This document shows positions 43,815 to 55,319 of a stretch of DNA of 64,000 nucleotides, piece by piece. Position 1 is the first letter of the stretch. Each line of letters opens with the position of its first letter. This DNA is from Limnoperna fortunei. Its lineage: Eukaryota; Mollusca; Bivalvia; Mytilida; Modiolidae. Location of the stretch: assembly GCA_944474755.1 (NCBI GenBank), contig OX104123.1, positions 19,906,275 to 19,970,274 of the forward strand, read 5' to 3'. The translations under genes and the position numbers were made by a program. The notes under the pieces were generated by a model. That model searched no databases. It was given only the letters and a program-made list of their open reading frames with translations, and had not been told where the DNA came from.

Positions 43815-45265
43815 TCCCAGATATAACCTCTGCCATACGTCATCCTCCATTTACTGCGGGACTACAGTTATTGTCTGCCTTTGACGTTTGTAAACAAAGA
43901 ATGATGTTTACAAAATAATACATGAGTTCTTTTTTATTTTTATATAATCTATTTATACACGTTTGATACAGTTTTACATTGCAATTACTGCGTTTGAACG
44001 CGAAGCATATCTGCCATGAGAGATATCTCTCACAATGTCAACCAATGGTATGGCAGAGGTGATTGCGACGACATCTTCTCAAATCTATGGCTATGACGTC
44101 ATACAATTGAAAAACACGTGACCGATTTAAAAAAAAAGGGCACATACGTCACATAAACGCTTCAAATCCTTGGCGTGTTGCTTAAAATCTAATTACCAGA
44201 GAAAAAAAAACTGATAATTCTGATTGGTCAAAACGAACGAGTATTTTTTAATATATACGTAACCACATAATTTGTTGGATGCAACAGAATGTCGTCGAGA
44301 TGTATAATTTATTAGATCCATAAGTGTATTCCAACTTGTGAAAATGTTCATGTCAACAATACTATAGAATCTGGTGTCAATGTTTTGCGCAACTCTAAAA
44401 CCATTACAGATTTAAAGTCAAATCACAAAAATGCTCATCACACGAAGACGCAATTTTATTGTGTTTTGACTGGACACATTTGAAGACTCCTTAAAGTAAC
44501 ACTAACAAATTTAAAGACCCTCAAGTCCGATAACTCCCATTGACAGCTACGGTAAAGTCGATATGCCATAAAACTTCAACACACGTGCTTCAACACTATA
44601 CAGTTATCCTGTTTATAAAGCAACATACTTTTACTGCGAGGCTCTTTATTTATAGCATGATCTCATTTCATAACTAAAAATCTTGTGGATCGTTGTAGTT
44701 TGTTAACTGAAAAAAACCTCTTTACAAGACAACTTGAAACTTCATATATGGGGCAAAATTAAGCTTAATTTCATAAAAACGGGGAAAAAAGTTTGAGTGT
44801 CTATGAACCTGTGTGGGAATTTAACCTTAAAGTTTAAGAATGTTTTTTCTACTTTTATTGTAATGTTCCTTTTAGGCCACTGTAAAGACAGTGACTGGAC
44901 CGGTTGTTATTCTACAGTTAGCATACAATTCAAAATATCCAACTTTTAAGCATTAACAGTTATAAGCAAAAGCAGAAACATTAGACAACATTGTGGCTAT
45001 ATTCATGCTTTGAAACATAAACTTTTCGCGGTTTATTGGCGTAAACCGACCCAAAGTCGTATATATCCAATAATCTAACCAGCAATTGAAAACAATCCTT
45101 AAATAACTGAATTTTCTACATAATGTACATGTACTAGATATTTAGGTCCAGGATAGGTCCCTTATTTAGAATTATATTAGATGTGCTTTAGATGAGCAAT
45201 AAAGCATTGTACATATCATTGGAGATTGGAAACTTCCTGGTTATAAAGAATATTAAACATAAATT
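43815..45265. other. Intergenic sequence without recognised genes
   Basis: No supported feature. An open run of sequence near 44480-44720 looks like a diverged dispersed repeat but has no second copy here. Confidence 0.35.
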
Positions 45266-45274
45266 TGAAATTAA

Positions 45275-45543
45275 GGTATCCGACCCATAATTGACCACGT
45301 GATAATATTTGGTGTCCCGGATGTCCATTGTTTGTCAATGGAGCAGACCTCGGTAATGTTCGTCAAACATCGGAACTACTATTTGAGCAACTAAATTTTT
45401 TTCTCAAAACTGTTAACATTGACTCAAAGTAAAACAATATATTTACTTTGTATCATTAATTAGTAATAAATTGAGTAAATAAATTTGCATTTCTTGGTCT
45501 AAAAATAAAATTAAACGGTGACTTCAATTATGGGTCGGATACC
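45275..45543. mobile_element. TTAA-flanked MITE (GGTATCCGACCC)
   Basis: TTAA at 45271-45274 and 45544-45547 surround a 269-bp unit whose ends are perfect inverse copies: GGTATCCGACCCATAATTGA. TTAA duplication points to piggyBac-type mobilisation. It has no ORF and unrelated ends to the TTAA element at 15074. Confidence 0.85.
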
Positions 45544-45809
45544 TTAACAAGTAAGTTTTCGGTATAAGGCTTAAATGGGTATGTCACATTTCGATCCGAG
45601 TAAAGTACGACATACCTTAATCACGAAATAAACTAATTAAACATAACTTCTTCGTTACATAGTTAACACTAAGTATCTTTGTATATCTGTCAGTAATGAA
45701 CGTAATCAGCTAGGTAATTATCACAAGTAAGTGTAGGCATCGCTTATCCAATAACGGTATAAAGGGTACTTTAGGGGACCCACCACCTATATATAAAAAT
45801 TACTACTTA

Positions 45810-46000
45810 CCTTAACCCTTAACCTAACATACCATAACCCTAAACAAACCTAACCCTAAAATTAACCCTAAACTAACATAACCTTAGCTAAACCTAACCA
45901 TAACCTAACCTAACCTAGCAGTAACCTACCCTAACCCTTACCTTAACCCTAACCCTAACCTAACCTTACCTAACCCTAAGCTTACCTAGTCATTACTCTA
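45810..46000. repeat. Interstitial telomere-like repeat (CCCTAA)n, degenerate
   Basis: About 190 bases of TAACCC/TAACCT hexamers and near-hexamers (AACCCTAACCCTAACC at about 45946). TTAGGG is the usual mollusc telomere unit. The interruptions show this is an old internal array, not a chromosome end. Confidence 0.85.
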
Positions 46001-46010
46001 ACCTATGATG

Positions 46011-46555
46011 GAGGGGGCGCTAGAGGGGGGGGGGGTCCATTAACAGGTAAACAATTTTTTTTTATTTTTTCCAAAACAGATAACAGTAAATTTAAAATAA
46101 TGGTAACAGATAACAGCAATTTACATGAGAAAACAGAAAAAAGTGAGTTTAAAAATCGAAAAACAGATAGCAGAATCTCATCGTAGGGCAATACGGCGAG
46201 AAAATGCATACATTAATCAGCGTTTCCATAGTAACTAGTATGGGATCTTATGTATTTTTCTCCCTTCATAGAAAAACTCATTATATTACATTAAAAAAGT
46301 GGTTAATAAAATGAATTAACAGATAAACAGAGAAAAAAATTGTAAACAGTTAACAGTGTTCTTACTATTAACAGCAAACAGGGTTTTAATATCATTATAA
46401 TAATTAACAACAATGCGAATTTGTTAAGAAAACAGATAACAGCTACTGGTTGAAAAAACAGCTAACAGTAGCTTTATGTTAAAAAAACACAGTTAACAGA
46501 CGTGCAAAAATGCCCAAAACACATTAACAGAACAGGTCTTGCCCCCCACCCCCTC
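46011..46555 (+). mobile_element. GAGGGGGC/GCCCCC-ended repeat, copy 1
   Basis: Starts GAGGGGGCGCTAGAGGGG, is filled with AACAGATAACAG-type short motifs, and ends AGGTCTTGCCCCCCACCCCC TC. Copy 2 lies at 57971-58302 with the same order of motifs (TCCATTAACAGG, CCCAAAACACA.TAACAG, TCTTGCCCCC). The ends are roughly inverse. A non-coding dispersed element. Confidence 0.7.
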
Positions 46556-46758
46556 TTTATGGTCATTTTGGACCTCCAGATGATTTGCGTACCCTAAAGT
46601 ATACTAAGGCCGTAAAAAGAATTAGAAGAGGTGTTATCGTAGTTTGGATAGATAACTCGAGAACACCAACATAAAATACATTGGCACATTTTACACAAAT
46701 AAATAATCCAATAAAAATCGTCATTTTGAAAATTTTCGTCTAATTTTATCTGACTTAC

Positions 46759-46782
46759 GATTTCTTCGTCCATTATTGGCAT
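46759..46782 (-). CDS. Possible first coding exon (MPIMDEEI)
   Basis: ATAGCGATGCCAATAATGGA then ATC|GTAAGTCAG: eight codons and a near-perfect donor, phase 0. A CRE (TGACGTCA, 46804-46811) lies just upstream on the same strand. The phase would suit the Lys/Glu-rich gene, whose first known exon (39467-39550) also starts in phase 0, but 7 kb without any exon between makes this a guess. Confidence 0.22.
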
Positions 46783-46932
46783 CGCTATGAATACAATGTA
46801 CTGTGACGTCAGGTTGTACTTGGCGACAAAAATCGAAATAGAGGCGTTTGATAATGATCGGTAATCAGATAACGTCACTACTGAAATTTGTAGTAGACGC
46901 TTTAATTGTTCACATCGAATGCAGTATACTAG

Positions 46933-47136
46933 TACACCCGAATTTCGGCGATGAAAGTGTGTCGGTTTAATTTCGTTTAATTTCGTTAAAAAGCACTATA
47001 TTTTATTATTTAGAAGTCATTTGGTTAGAGGAATAAATGCACGATATTTTGGAAGTAATTTAGCCTTGGGTTCATTGTTTACAATGCTGAATGAAGGGAA
47101 ATCGCCGAAATTCGAGTATGGACGAAATTCGAGTGT
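46933..47136. mobile_element. Candidate MITE (ACCCGAATTTCGGCGAT ends)
   Basis: TACACCCGAATTTCGGCGAT at 46933 is mirrored at 47101-47118 (ATCGCCGAAATTCGAGTA), with a second partial mirror GAAATTCGAGTGTG at 47124. Limits are uncertain. Confidence 0.45.
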
Positions 47137-47191
47137 GTGACCACACATTGGCGATTCACACACGTTAAGAAAAAACAAGAACTATTTATAC

Positions 47192-47365
47192 AATAGTTGC
47201 TTATATAGAGGGCATTGTCATAATATCTTGAGTGCACAAGGGAGAGTGGTATTGCCTGAAACATTGATAATGCCCGAGCCAAAGGCAAGGACATTGTTAA
47301 AGACAGTACCACTATCCCGAGTGCTGTCAAGTATCATGACAATGCCAGCTATATAAGCAACTATT
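47192..47365. mobile_element. Fold-back MITE with about 35-bp arms
   Basis: AATAGTTGCTTATATAG followed by GGCATTGTCAT at the left is mirrored by ATGACAATGCC and CTATATAAGCAACTATT at the right, 174 bp overall. Inner ACTCGGGATAG/CTTGAGTGC sequence also partly pairs. Non-coding. Confidence 0.75.
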
Positions 47366-47369
47366 ATAT

Positions 47370-48595
47370 TTATTTTATTGAAGTATTAAGAAACCATATG
47401 TTTAAGACTGTTTTATTTATTTGCAGCTGTTTGCATTATGATTTGAATGTGGGCCTCATGGTATATCATTGTTTGGCATTTTTAGGCAATACACAGTTAG
47501 TTTTCTATAAACTTTAGGATATTTTTTCCTCCTTTAGGTTGTACATGTACATATATGTTTGTGGATTTGAACAGAAGTTCAAATGAGAAAAAATAAGTAG
47601 TTTTCCAATGAATGATCTCCATTCATTCTTGCACTTTCTTATCAAAATGCGTTATGTAGGGCAGAGCCTTAAATGTGACATTCAAAATATATGAATGTTT
47701 TGATTCGTAGTTTTGAAATCGACTTCTATCAATAATAATTTAAGACAAATTTCAACTTATAAACAAGAGTATTACCTTCAAATTTTCGCTTATAAAGGCT
47801 TTTCGAGCTGGTCTAGATTCTAGGTACGGATGTTGAATACAGTTTGGCGACAACAATTTAAAATCGAGCACAATGATAGATTCTTGTTGATATTTTCTAT
47901 GCTAATGTGGTATGAATCTATATAGTTATCTGTAACTTTTCTAGCAAAAAAACTTCATATTTAAAATCTCCGTATTCCGAGACCGCTTTTCTGTTATTAC
48001 CGATGCAACACAGAAAAATTGCATTTCTGGTACATTTCCGGCCCCAGTAAGAAAAAATGTCTATCAAGAAATGATAGCTTTGTTCTTACTTTTTTCCTTC
48101 TCTTGACTATAGTCTTAAGAATAAAATCCTAAAAAAACATTTTATTATAATATTGTAATTGCAAACCAGCAAGCGACATGTTGACGAATTTGACGAAAAC
48201 TTCAAAACAGGCTTACAACACCTATTTTGTAAAGAAATTTCATAAGCAAATATGTACTTACATGCATGAAGTAATATTCATTACAGTTTGCTATTTTATT
48301 AATTTTACTATCTTTTAAAATGCGAACTTCAAAGCAAAATATTTTAATTAGAATTGTATTAACATGAACACAAAATGTCACTTCAATTCTAATTAATGAA
48401 ATCTATAATGCAAAAATAAGGGAGGGATGAGATAAATTACTGCTACGGAACCATCACTGAATTTTATCCTCGGCTTAGTTCTATGGGCTGTGCGTGCATA
48501 GTAAACAAAATGTGTTATAGAACCACTGTGTCTCATGCAAGTCATTCTATGTAAGTCATTTGGCGTTCAGACAGTTACCAAATGACCTAATTACC
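47370..48595. other. Intergenic sequence without recognised features
   Basis: No supported exon or repeat. Confidence 0.4.
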
Positions 48596-48939
48596 TTCGT
48601 CAAAGTCAAAGTCAAAAAGCTTTATTTAAAGTCGGTTGAAAGCAACATACAAACACAAGCTCTAATGAGCTTTTATGCCGACATTACGTATATAACAAGA
48701 CATACACATTACTAAGACGTTCATACACAATAAAACATTCATAACACAAAGTATGCATTTCATGCATAAGCACATAATAAACTGGAAAAGTCACATATAT
48801 ATAGCACTACACATATAAAAAACATTACATGCATTAAGAATATTAAAGAAGACGGTAAATGCACATAAAGCAAAAGCAAGCTTCTAAAATCTAGTTTGTA
48901 AGATAGCTATACTAACTCATGCAAAAATTGTAAATAAAC

Positions 48940-49205
48940 AGAAAAAATTTAAAAATAAAAAATTTCCAAAATTCTTAATTCAAATATATAACTTAAAAAT
49001 TTAAAATTCAAAATTCAAAAACTTAACTCTTAAAATTCAAAATTTAAAATTTTTAACTTAAAATTTAAAATATAAAAATTCAAAATTTAAATTTAAAAAT
49101 TTAAAAATTAAATTCTAAATTCAAAATCCAGACTTCAAAACTCAAAATTTAAAATTCAATACTTCCAAAATTTTAAAATTTTTAAAGTTAAAATTTAAAA
49201 AGATT
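48940..49205. repeat. AAAATTTAAAATTC low-complexity array
   Basis: Irregular repeats of AAAATTYAAA and TTTAAAAATT over about 260 bases with almost no G; probably an old decayed microsatellite at the 3' end of the LINE relic. Confidence 0.8.
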
Positions 49206-49224
49206 CAGAACAGCATCTGATTGA

Positions 49225-49345
49225 TAAAAAGCAGGAAGTTATGATGAGCAGGATGAACAATGGCATGATCTGCCATTCCAGCAATTTATTAAGTTCTTAA
49301 ACTGTGAGATAGAGGTTTCTTTCCTATAGTGGTCAGGCAGATCAT
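49225..49345 (-). pseudogene. LINE ORF2 C-terminal fragment
   Basis: Minus-strand frame WNDLPDHYRKETSISQFKNL then INCWNGRSCHCSSCSS and stop. The pattern WN.LP....., S...FK..L..W.G..C.C..C is the usual carboxy end of CR1/L2/Jockey-like reverse transcriptase proteins. It is separated from the other relic by the palindrome at 49581. Confidence 0.6.
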
Positions 49346-49580
49346 TCCAGGTTTTAGCTGCAAAGTATCTAAATGAATTTAAGCCATACCTTGTTGTTCG
49401 AACACTTGGAAGGGTAGCTGTATTTTGGTATCTGAAAGAGTATTTACGTTGTTAATTTCAATGTGTAGGATCACTGTATGTAGACAATAATTTCAGATTT
49501 CTTTATTCACTCAGACAAAAAATATGTATAACATTATGTGCACAAAATACATTGAAAGTTTCACAAATGGCAAAAGAATT

Positions 49581-49754
49581 ATAGGATAATTAATTGGGCG
49601 GAGTGAATATCCAAAATATGATCACGAGTGCCGCATAACGCATCTGATTAAACGAGTGCGCGGAACTTGTTCCGCGCACGAGTTTAATCTGATGCTTTAT
49701 GCGGCACGGGTGATCATATTTTGGATATTCACGATGCCCAATTGATTATCCTAT
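49581..49754. mobile_element. 174-bp near-perfect palindrome
   Basis: Left arm ATAGGATAATTAATTGGGC, TGAATATCCAAAATATGATC, ACGAGTGCCGCATAACGCAT; right arm the inverse with a few changes; centre GTGCGCGGAAC.TGTTCCGCGCAC. Arms of about 85 bases would form a long hairpin. It is a fold-back element rather than a gene. Confidence 0.85.
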
Positions 49755-50019
49755 TTATTATATAGATCAAAATTGTTTTCGTAAAATTTTCATGCTTAAT
49801 CCTAAATTTTATGAACGGCGGATGAATATCTGTATAGTACAAAACCATTGTGACGTTTTGACGGGAAAAAACCCGAGAGTGAAAATAAACGATAATTTTC
49901 ACATGTGATTTACCGTGATTTCTGTCACTCGGAAAATTCGATATTTCATCTCTATCTATATAATAAGACATGATTACTACATGAACGTTAAAACTATAAC
50001 AATGGGGGTAAATAAATAA

Positions 50020-51175
50020 TTACAACATATTTGAAATATGTTTTATAAATAGTGATAGTTTATATAATGGTTTTGTGTTACAAATTGAAAACAAACCTTT
50101 GAGTTTTTGTATTGTTGGTTGGGACGAGTAATATTTGAGTACATATAAATCTCGATAATGAGTGATTGTATCATTTTTACAATAAACAGATAATGGAACT
50201 CGTCCCCTATCATTACCTAAGGTGCACACTCTTTCTTCTTTGGGAATGTTATGCCAACGACCTGTCTCTATAGGAAATTTTAATTACATAATCTAAATTT
50301 GGTAAATTCTAGACTTCTCTTGTAGTCTAAGTAAATATTTGTCAAAGCCAAAATCGCACTTGTAAATTCCATAGGAAGCCCTTTTGAGAAGAAATATTAA
50401 TGTCGCTATACCATTTTTGAATAAATTGGTTTTGAAGAGTTTGTTTAATTAAATTTTTATACAGAGAAAAATCTATTAAATATATATCTGTGAATATAAA
50501 GCTTTGTCCGAATGAATAAAAAATAGATTTTACATACCCAATCCCTTAAAATGACATACTCCACTTCTATGTAACCCATACATAATACTACTCAGTTTAT
50601 TTTCATTTTTCATAATTCGAGAATAGAAAGATAACATTCTTAGTTTTATATCTATATCTAGTGGGAATCTTCCTAATTTACCATAAACCATGAAATTAGG
50701 AGTACGTTTTTTAATATTGAGGATTCTCTTGCAAAATGAACTTTTTCGATAGTATTAGTATTTTTTCAAACCCCCAAATTTCGGAACCATACAATAAAAT
50801 TGGAGCAATCATAAAGTCAAAAATTTTCAGTTGAATATCTATAGGAACAATCTAATTTTTGAAAAGATACCAAACATTGCTTTCTCTGCTTGTTCTACAA
50901 GTTTTTTCTTTGCTTCTATAAAAGACCCATTATATTTTAATATTAATCCAGTCAACAATTTCAAGTGATGCATCGTTTAGTTTGAATTGAGGTATTCTCT
51001 GCATTTTTCGCTTGCAAAATATCATGACTTTAGTTTTGCTTGTGTTAACCGACAGTTTCCATGTGTTGCAAAATATATCTAGGGCACTCTGCATGTCATC
51101 AATTGAGTCTGCAATGACTACAGTACAGTATCATCTGCGTACAAAATTGCAAAGATCTCTAGGTATATTGTAAAT
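50020..51175 (-). pseudogene. Decayed LINE ORF2, reverse transcriptase and C-terminal parts
   Basis: In order on minus: ILYADDTV (catalytic YADD, about 51140), ADSIDDMQSALDIFCNTWKL then SVNTSKTKVMIFCKR (about 51000-51110), YNGSFIEAKKKLVEQAEKAM (about 50900), IDIQLKIFDFMIAPILLYGS (about 50810-50850), FMVYGKLGRFPLDIDIKLRM (about 50650-50710), and RVCTLGND (about 50220). This order fits intact invertebrate LINEs whose tail has LGRYPI..IKLRM and a VC.LC zinc-like motif. Stops and shifts abound, and the Cys partner is replaced by Gly in CTLGND. Confidence 0.8.
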
Positions 51176-51589
51176 GATCTTTCCGAATTGTGCCGAACAC
51201 AAACGATTCCGGACATATTTATTGGATTTTTTCCCTTTTCACAGATTAAAAATATCTGCTAGTAGTATCAAACATGCTCTGGAACAACTTGATCTATCTA
51301 ATATTTTTCTAAAGTTCGTGGACGGGAGCTTTTTGACACATGCATTCTGTGGTGTACTTTCAATGCATATTTGGCATCAACGAAACGCAGACTCTTATTA
51401 TTGATGTTAATAGGTCCCACCAACCCCTATTTTCTCAAAAGCAGTAATAGATTTTGCAAATCTGATTGAAAAACACAATTTGGAATGATCGACCGCTATC
51501 ATATAATGAAAAAGCACATAAAGAAAAAACTACTGCGCATAATGGTTTAACTACTGCATGTAATGTTAAATCTATTGGACAAAATGAAT

Positions 51590-51870
51590 GGTGTATTTAC
51601 TGAATATAATAAAATTCTACTGAATATAATAAAATTTCTACTGAATGTAAAGGTGTACATCTACTGAATATAATAAAATTCTACTGAACATAATGTTGTA
51701 TCTACTGAAGATAATTTAATTTCTACCGAACATAATGAAAAAAACACTGAACATAATGAAATGTCTACTGAACATAATGGTGTATCTACTGAACATAATG
51801 GTGTGTCTACTGATGAACATAATGAAAACACTACTTAACATAATGAAATATCTACTAAACATAATGTAAA
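51590..51870. repeat. About 21-bp minisatellite (CTACTGAACATAATGAAAT)
   Basis: Roughly a dozen irregular units built on TCTACTGAAYATAATRAAAT. The motif resembles part of the larger array at 24400-25335 (GGCTACTGAATATG), which may be coincidence. Confidence 0.8.
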
Positions 51871-51948
51871 ATCCACTCAATATAAAGAAAATAAAGTCTC
51901 CTAGATATGTCAAAAGTTCAGGTTGAGGAATGAGAATTAATTTCAACT

Positions 51949-52117
<169 letters not shown>

Positions 52118-52129
52118 CAACACGTTTAC

Positions 52130-52850
52130 AATAAATGGTTATAACACATAAAATGTAATGAATACAACTGTTACAATAGAAACTGGGTCTTGATACAATT
52201 ATACACCCATTCATCATAACTGGTAAATAAATATAAAATTGCACCAAGATGCAGTTTTGAAAAAAAAAGTTTGAATTATAACAAAGAACTAAAAAATACT
52301 TGGAGCGGCAGTGACATAGAGAAAAGTACATTCATTTGGAATTGCAATTTATCCATTGGTTGGTCTTGCACGAAAGTTGGTTTAAGATATTTTTTAGTAA
52401 ACAGAATTCCTTTCTATACTCGAGTTATTTTTACAACTTAGGAAAAATGATAATCATCTTCAATTTGTTTTAAACATAATTTACAGATCACTTCGTTTCC
52501 AATATATCGATCGAATACTTACACGTACAATTCACTGGCAAAGCTTGAAAAATTTGGAAACGACTTTTAAGAGAAAACAGGACCTTTAAATCATTCTTAC
52601 TTAATTCCTGAATCGCTCATTTTTAATTTCTTTGATAGTCAATAACATTCCCTAGATAAATTAAATTCTTTAATTTGATCCAAAGGACGATTCATATAGT
52701 TAAGGGAAGGAGTAAGCGGAGAGGTCTGAAAATGACATGATCATATAAAGTGAAGGACACAATTTCAGTTTTACTTACCACAGCGAAGACAAACGTGACA
52801 GAAAAATTTAACGGAAAATGGTTACGGACCGCTGAAAATTGACCAAGTCG
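52130..52850. other. AT-rich sequence without recognised features
   Basis: Nothing supported. Confidence 0.4.
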
Positions 52851-52854
52851 GCAA

Positions 52855-53130
52855 CAGATGACCGAATGCTTCAGGTAGTCAGTCTACTATTGATAACATT
52901 TTACAAAATCTACCATTTTCAATCTTTATTGACAAGGATTGCCAGTTTTCATACTGAAGGTTGGAGTTTTCACCGGGTACTCCGGATCCTATCGCATTAT
53001 AAACTGGATGGCATTATAGAGTTGAAAAAACTGCTAAACGTGCAATCTAATTGAAATTAAATCCTTCCCTTGGCCGTTCACTTAAGTTTAATTAGATTGC
53101 TGAAGTTGCATTAAACTGTATTAAAACAAA
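52855..53130 (+). mobile_element. Degraded tRNA-derived SINE
   Basis: GTAGTCAGTCTACTATTGAT, GACAAGGATTGCCAGTTTTC, GGGTACTCCGGATCCT and TGGATGGCATTATAGAGTTG.AAAAACTGCT follow the body of the SINE at 39685. The tail region includes a small hairpin (GCAATCTAATT..AATTAGATTGC). Confidence 0.6.
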
Positions 53131-54555
53131 CCAACACAATAATAATACAGGAACAATAGATTAAGAAAGAAATAATAAAAAATAATGTAAAGAATGCGCT
53201 GGATAATTTAGTAAAAGTAATAAGAATAAAATCAGTTTTCATTTATGATTGGTAAGTTAATACACCGATGAATTTCGTAATTTTTTTTTATATTCCTTAA
53301 CATTTTCAAGCATTTTATCTCATTTCAATGGACGCACTATTTTATGAAACATTAATCCCTATACATATCCGTTTCCTAAAAGCGTAGGATCAATTCAAAT
53401 ATGGAAGTATTATTCAATTTATTTATTCATTGATGAATGAACTTTTGAAAAAAAACATATTATCTCTACGTTATAATGTTTAACGGATTATCATCCGCTT
53501 AAATGCTGCAAGTACAGTTTGACATTAGAGTTATACTGCCTTTGAAATAATTACGTTCCTCTCCAAACTTTTTGGTACACGACTGGTTGTTGCGTGTGCA
53601 TTTGATCCAGTCCTCATCTTCATTGAGATCGACTTAATCCAGAACACTTAGTGCAATATACCTTTATATTTGTTACACTTCTTTGAGGTACATGTATTTA
53701 ATATTTGCCTGCAATTATTCTTGGTTCTGAAGTTGGTTTTAGTAAGTCATCGTTTAAAGACAGGGACTTATTTCCAACTGGTCCAATTGCCACCAGGAAG
53801 GCATCTTCCCAAGTCGAGGTTCTTTGTCCGTGGACTCGGAACCCTTGACTTCGGAGGAAGTTAACAAGGCATATTCTCATCATTGAAGGTAATTTATCAC
53901 AGCAGCTCAACTTTGCGCCCAATCGCATATAAGATGGGTATTTGGAAAGAAAAATTTTAAAAAATCAATAAATCAGTATTAGTTAATATACTCGTACATG
54001 TATTCCTGCTTGAAATATATTAAACTCTAAAAGTACAAAATATCTCGTTCAAATCTCAATCACTATAATTTAGTCATCACAATTCCTTCATAACGATAAT
54101 ATGGTGCTAAAGGATGACAATGTTTTCATATAAAATGTATATAATGAGACCAAAATATTCACAAATTTCAAATTTAATATATACATGTATTCGACACTTT
54201 TTAAAATATGAAAACCTTTAACATTGATGTTTATACAAGAGCATGATTAACGAATATAATGCATACGTGTTGTGGTTAGTAAAAAAAAATTATTCATCAT
54301 ATATGAAGATATCCAGCTTACAACATGTAAAGCTGAAACATATTTAGTGGTGTTGATGCAGCGATATCTCATAAGAACAAGTATAATCTTAAAAAATATG
54401 GTGTAGCTTAACCGCACACTCATTTTACTTATAGTTAGCATTTTACTCAGCATCACCATTAAAAGTAAAGGTCCAAATGTTTGCTGTAGGTAACTCCGTT
54501 TACTTATACAGAGTTTGAAGCTAAAAAAATTCCACATTATGGAAATGGCTCGCGA
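53130..54555. other. Intergenic sequence; one unplaced frame
   Basis: A minus-strand frame at 53698-53928 includes VNFLRSQGFRVHGQRTS and LVAIGPVGNKS, faintly like the integrase-core 'RV..R......I.P.G' segment of some mobile proteins. The match is too weak to annotate. Nothing else seen. Confidence 0.3.
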
Positions 54556-54559
54556 AAGC

Positions 54560-54900
54560 TCAAGAAACACCTTTCGAAACCGTACTGGAACAACGAATTA
54601 CAAAGGCTGCTGACTGACGTAAACAAGAAAGAGAGAGAATATTTACAGTGCAAGGAGCGCCAACACAGACGAAACGAGCTGCGAAACATTTACATTAGAA
54701 CAAGAAACGAGTTAAACAGTTTTCTTATATTCTTGAAATAGAACGTGGAAGATATAAAAAAAGTCCCCGGTGAACAACGTCTTTGCTCCTTCTGTAATCT
54801 AAATGAAGTGGACGATGAGGTTCACTCCTTTTTTAAATGTGATCACAATAAACTGTTTCGGTCTATGCTAATCCATTTATCGATTCCCTTAAATCAATTT
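54560..54900 (+). pseudogene. LINE ORF2 relic, rearranged fragment
   Basis: KLKKHLSKPYWNNELQRLLT then DVNKKEREYLQCKERQHRRN matches the linker between endonuclease and reverse transcriptase (K.WWN.EL......K.E..). It passes almost directly to KVPGEQRLCSFCNLNEVDDE and VHSFFKCDHNKLF, the C-terminal Cys/His motif (C..C...H....C). The whole reverse transcriptase domain between them is missing, so a large internal deletion joined the two. Confidence 0.7.
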
Positions 54901-54966
54901 TAAACACGGGAAATTTTCGACAAGTTCAGAGTCTTGGCTCTTTCATTAAGCAGTCTCTGGAACTAA

Positions 54967-55319
54967 CGCGGGTATGTTAAGGCGTATTTAAGAAATATGC
55001 AAGAAAAACGAGCATTTAATTCATCAATCTTTCGTGGCAGAAAACAGTCAAACAACAAATATATTCTCAATTTTGACTATAACATTTAATAATACTCCCA
55101 ATATTACTACATATTAAATGTGTTTAACGCTTTCTGTCACTGTTAGACATCGTACTACACAGATACGTATTCGATTTAATGTTGCATATACGCGTAGTAA
55201 ACCAAATTATTATCGACGCAGCAATACGTTGCCATGGAAGCGACGCCATTGACGTTGCTTCGGTAAAGGGAAATAACTGGTTTCAAAAAATCAACCGAAA
55301 GTGCCTTAACATACCCGCG
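54967..55319. mobile_element. Candidate MITE (CGCGGGTATGTTAAGGC ends)
   Basis: A perfect 17-bp inverted repeat, CGCGGGTATGTTAAGGC at 54967 and its inverse ending at 55319, encloses 353 bp of non-coding sequence directly after the LINE relic. Target duplication not identified. Confidence 0.7.

Noticed and set aside
53698..53928. Minus-strand frame with VNFLRSQGFRVHGQRTS as an integrase-like fragment
   Set aside because: Similarity is only a few residues; no catalytic motif in view.
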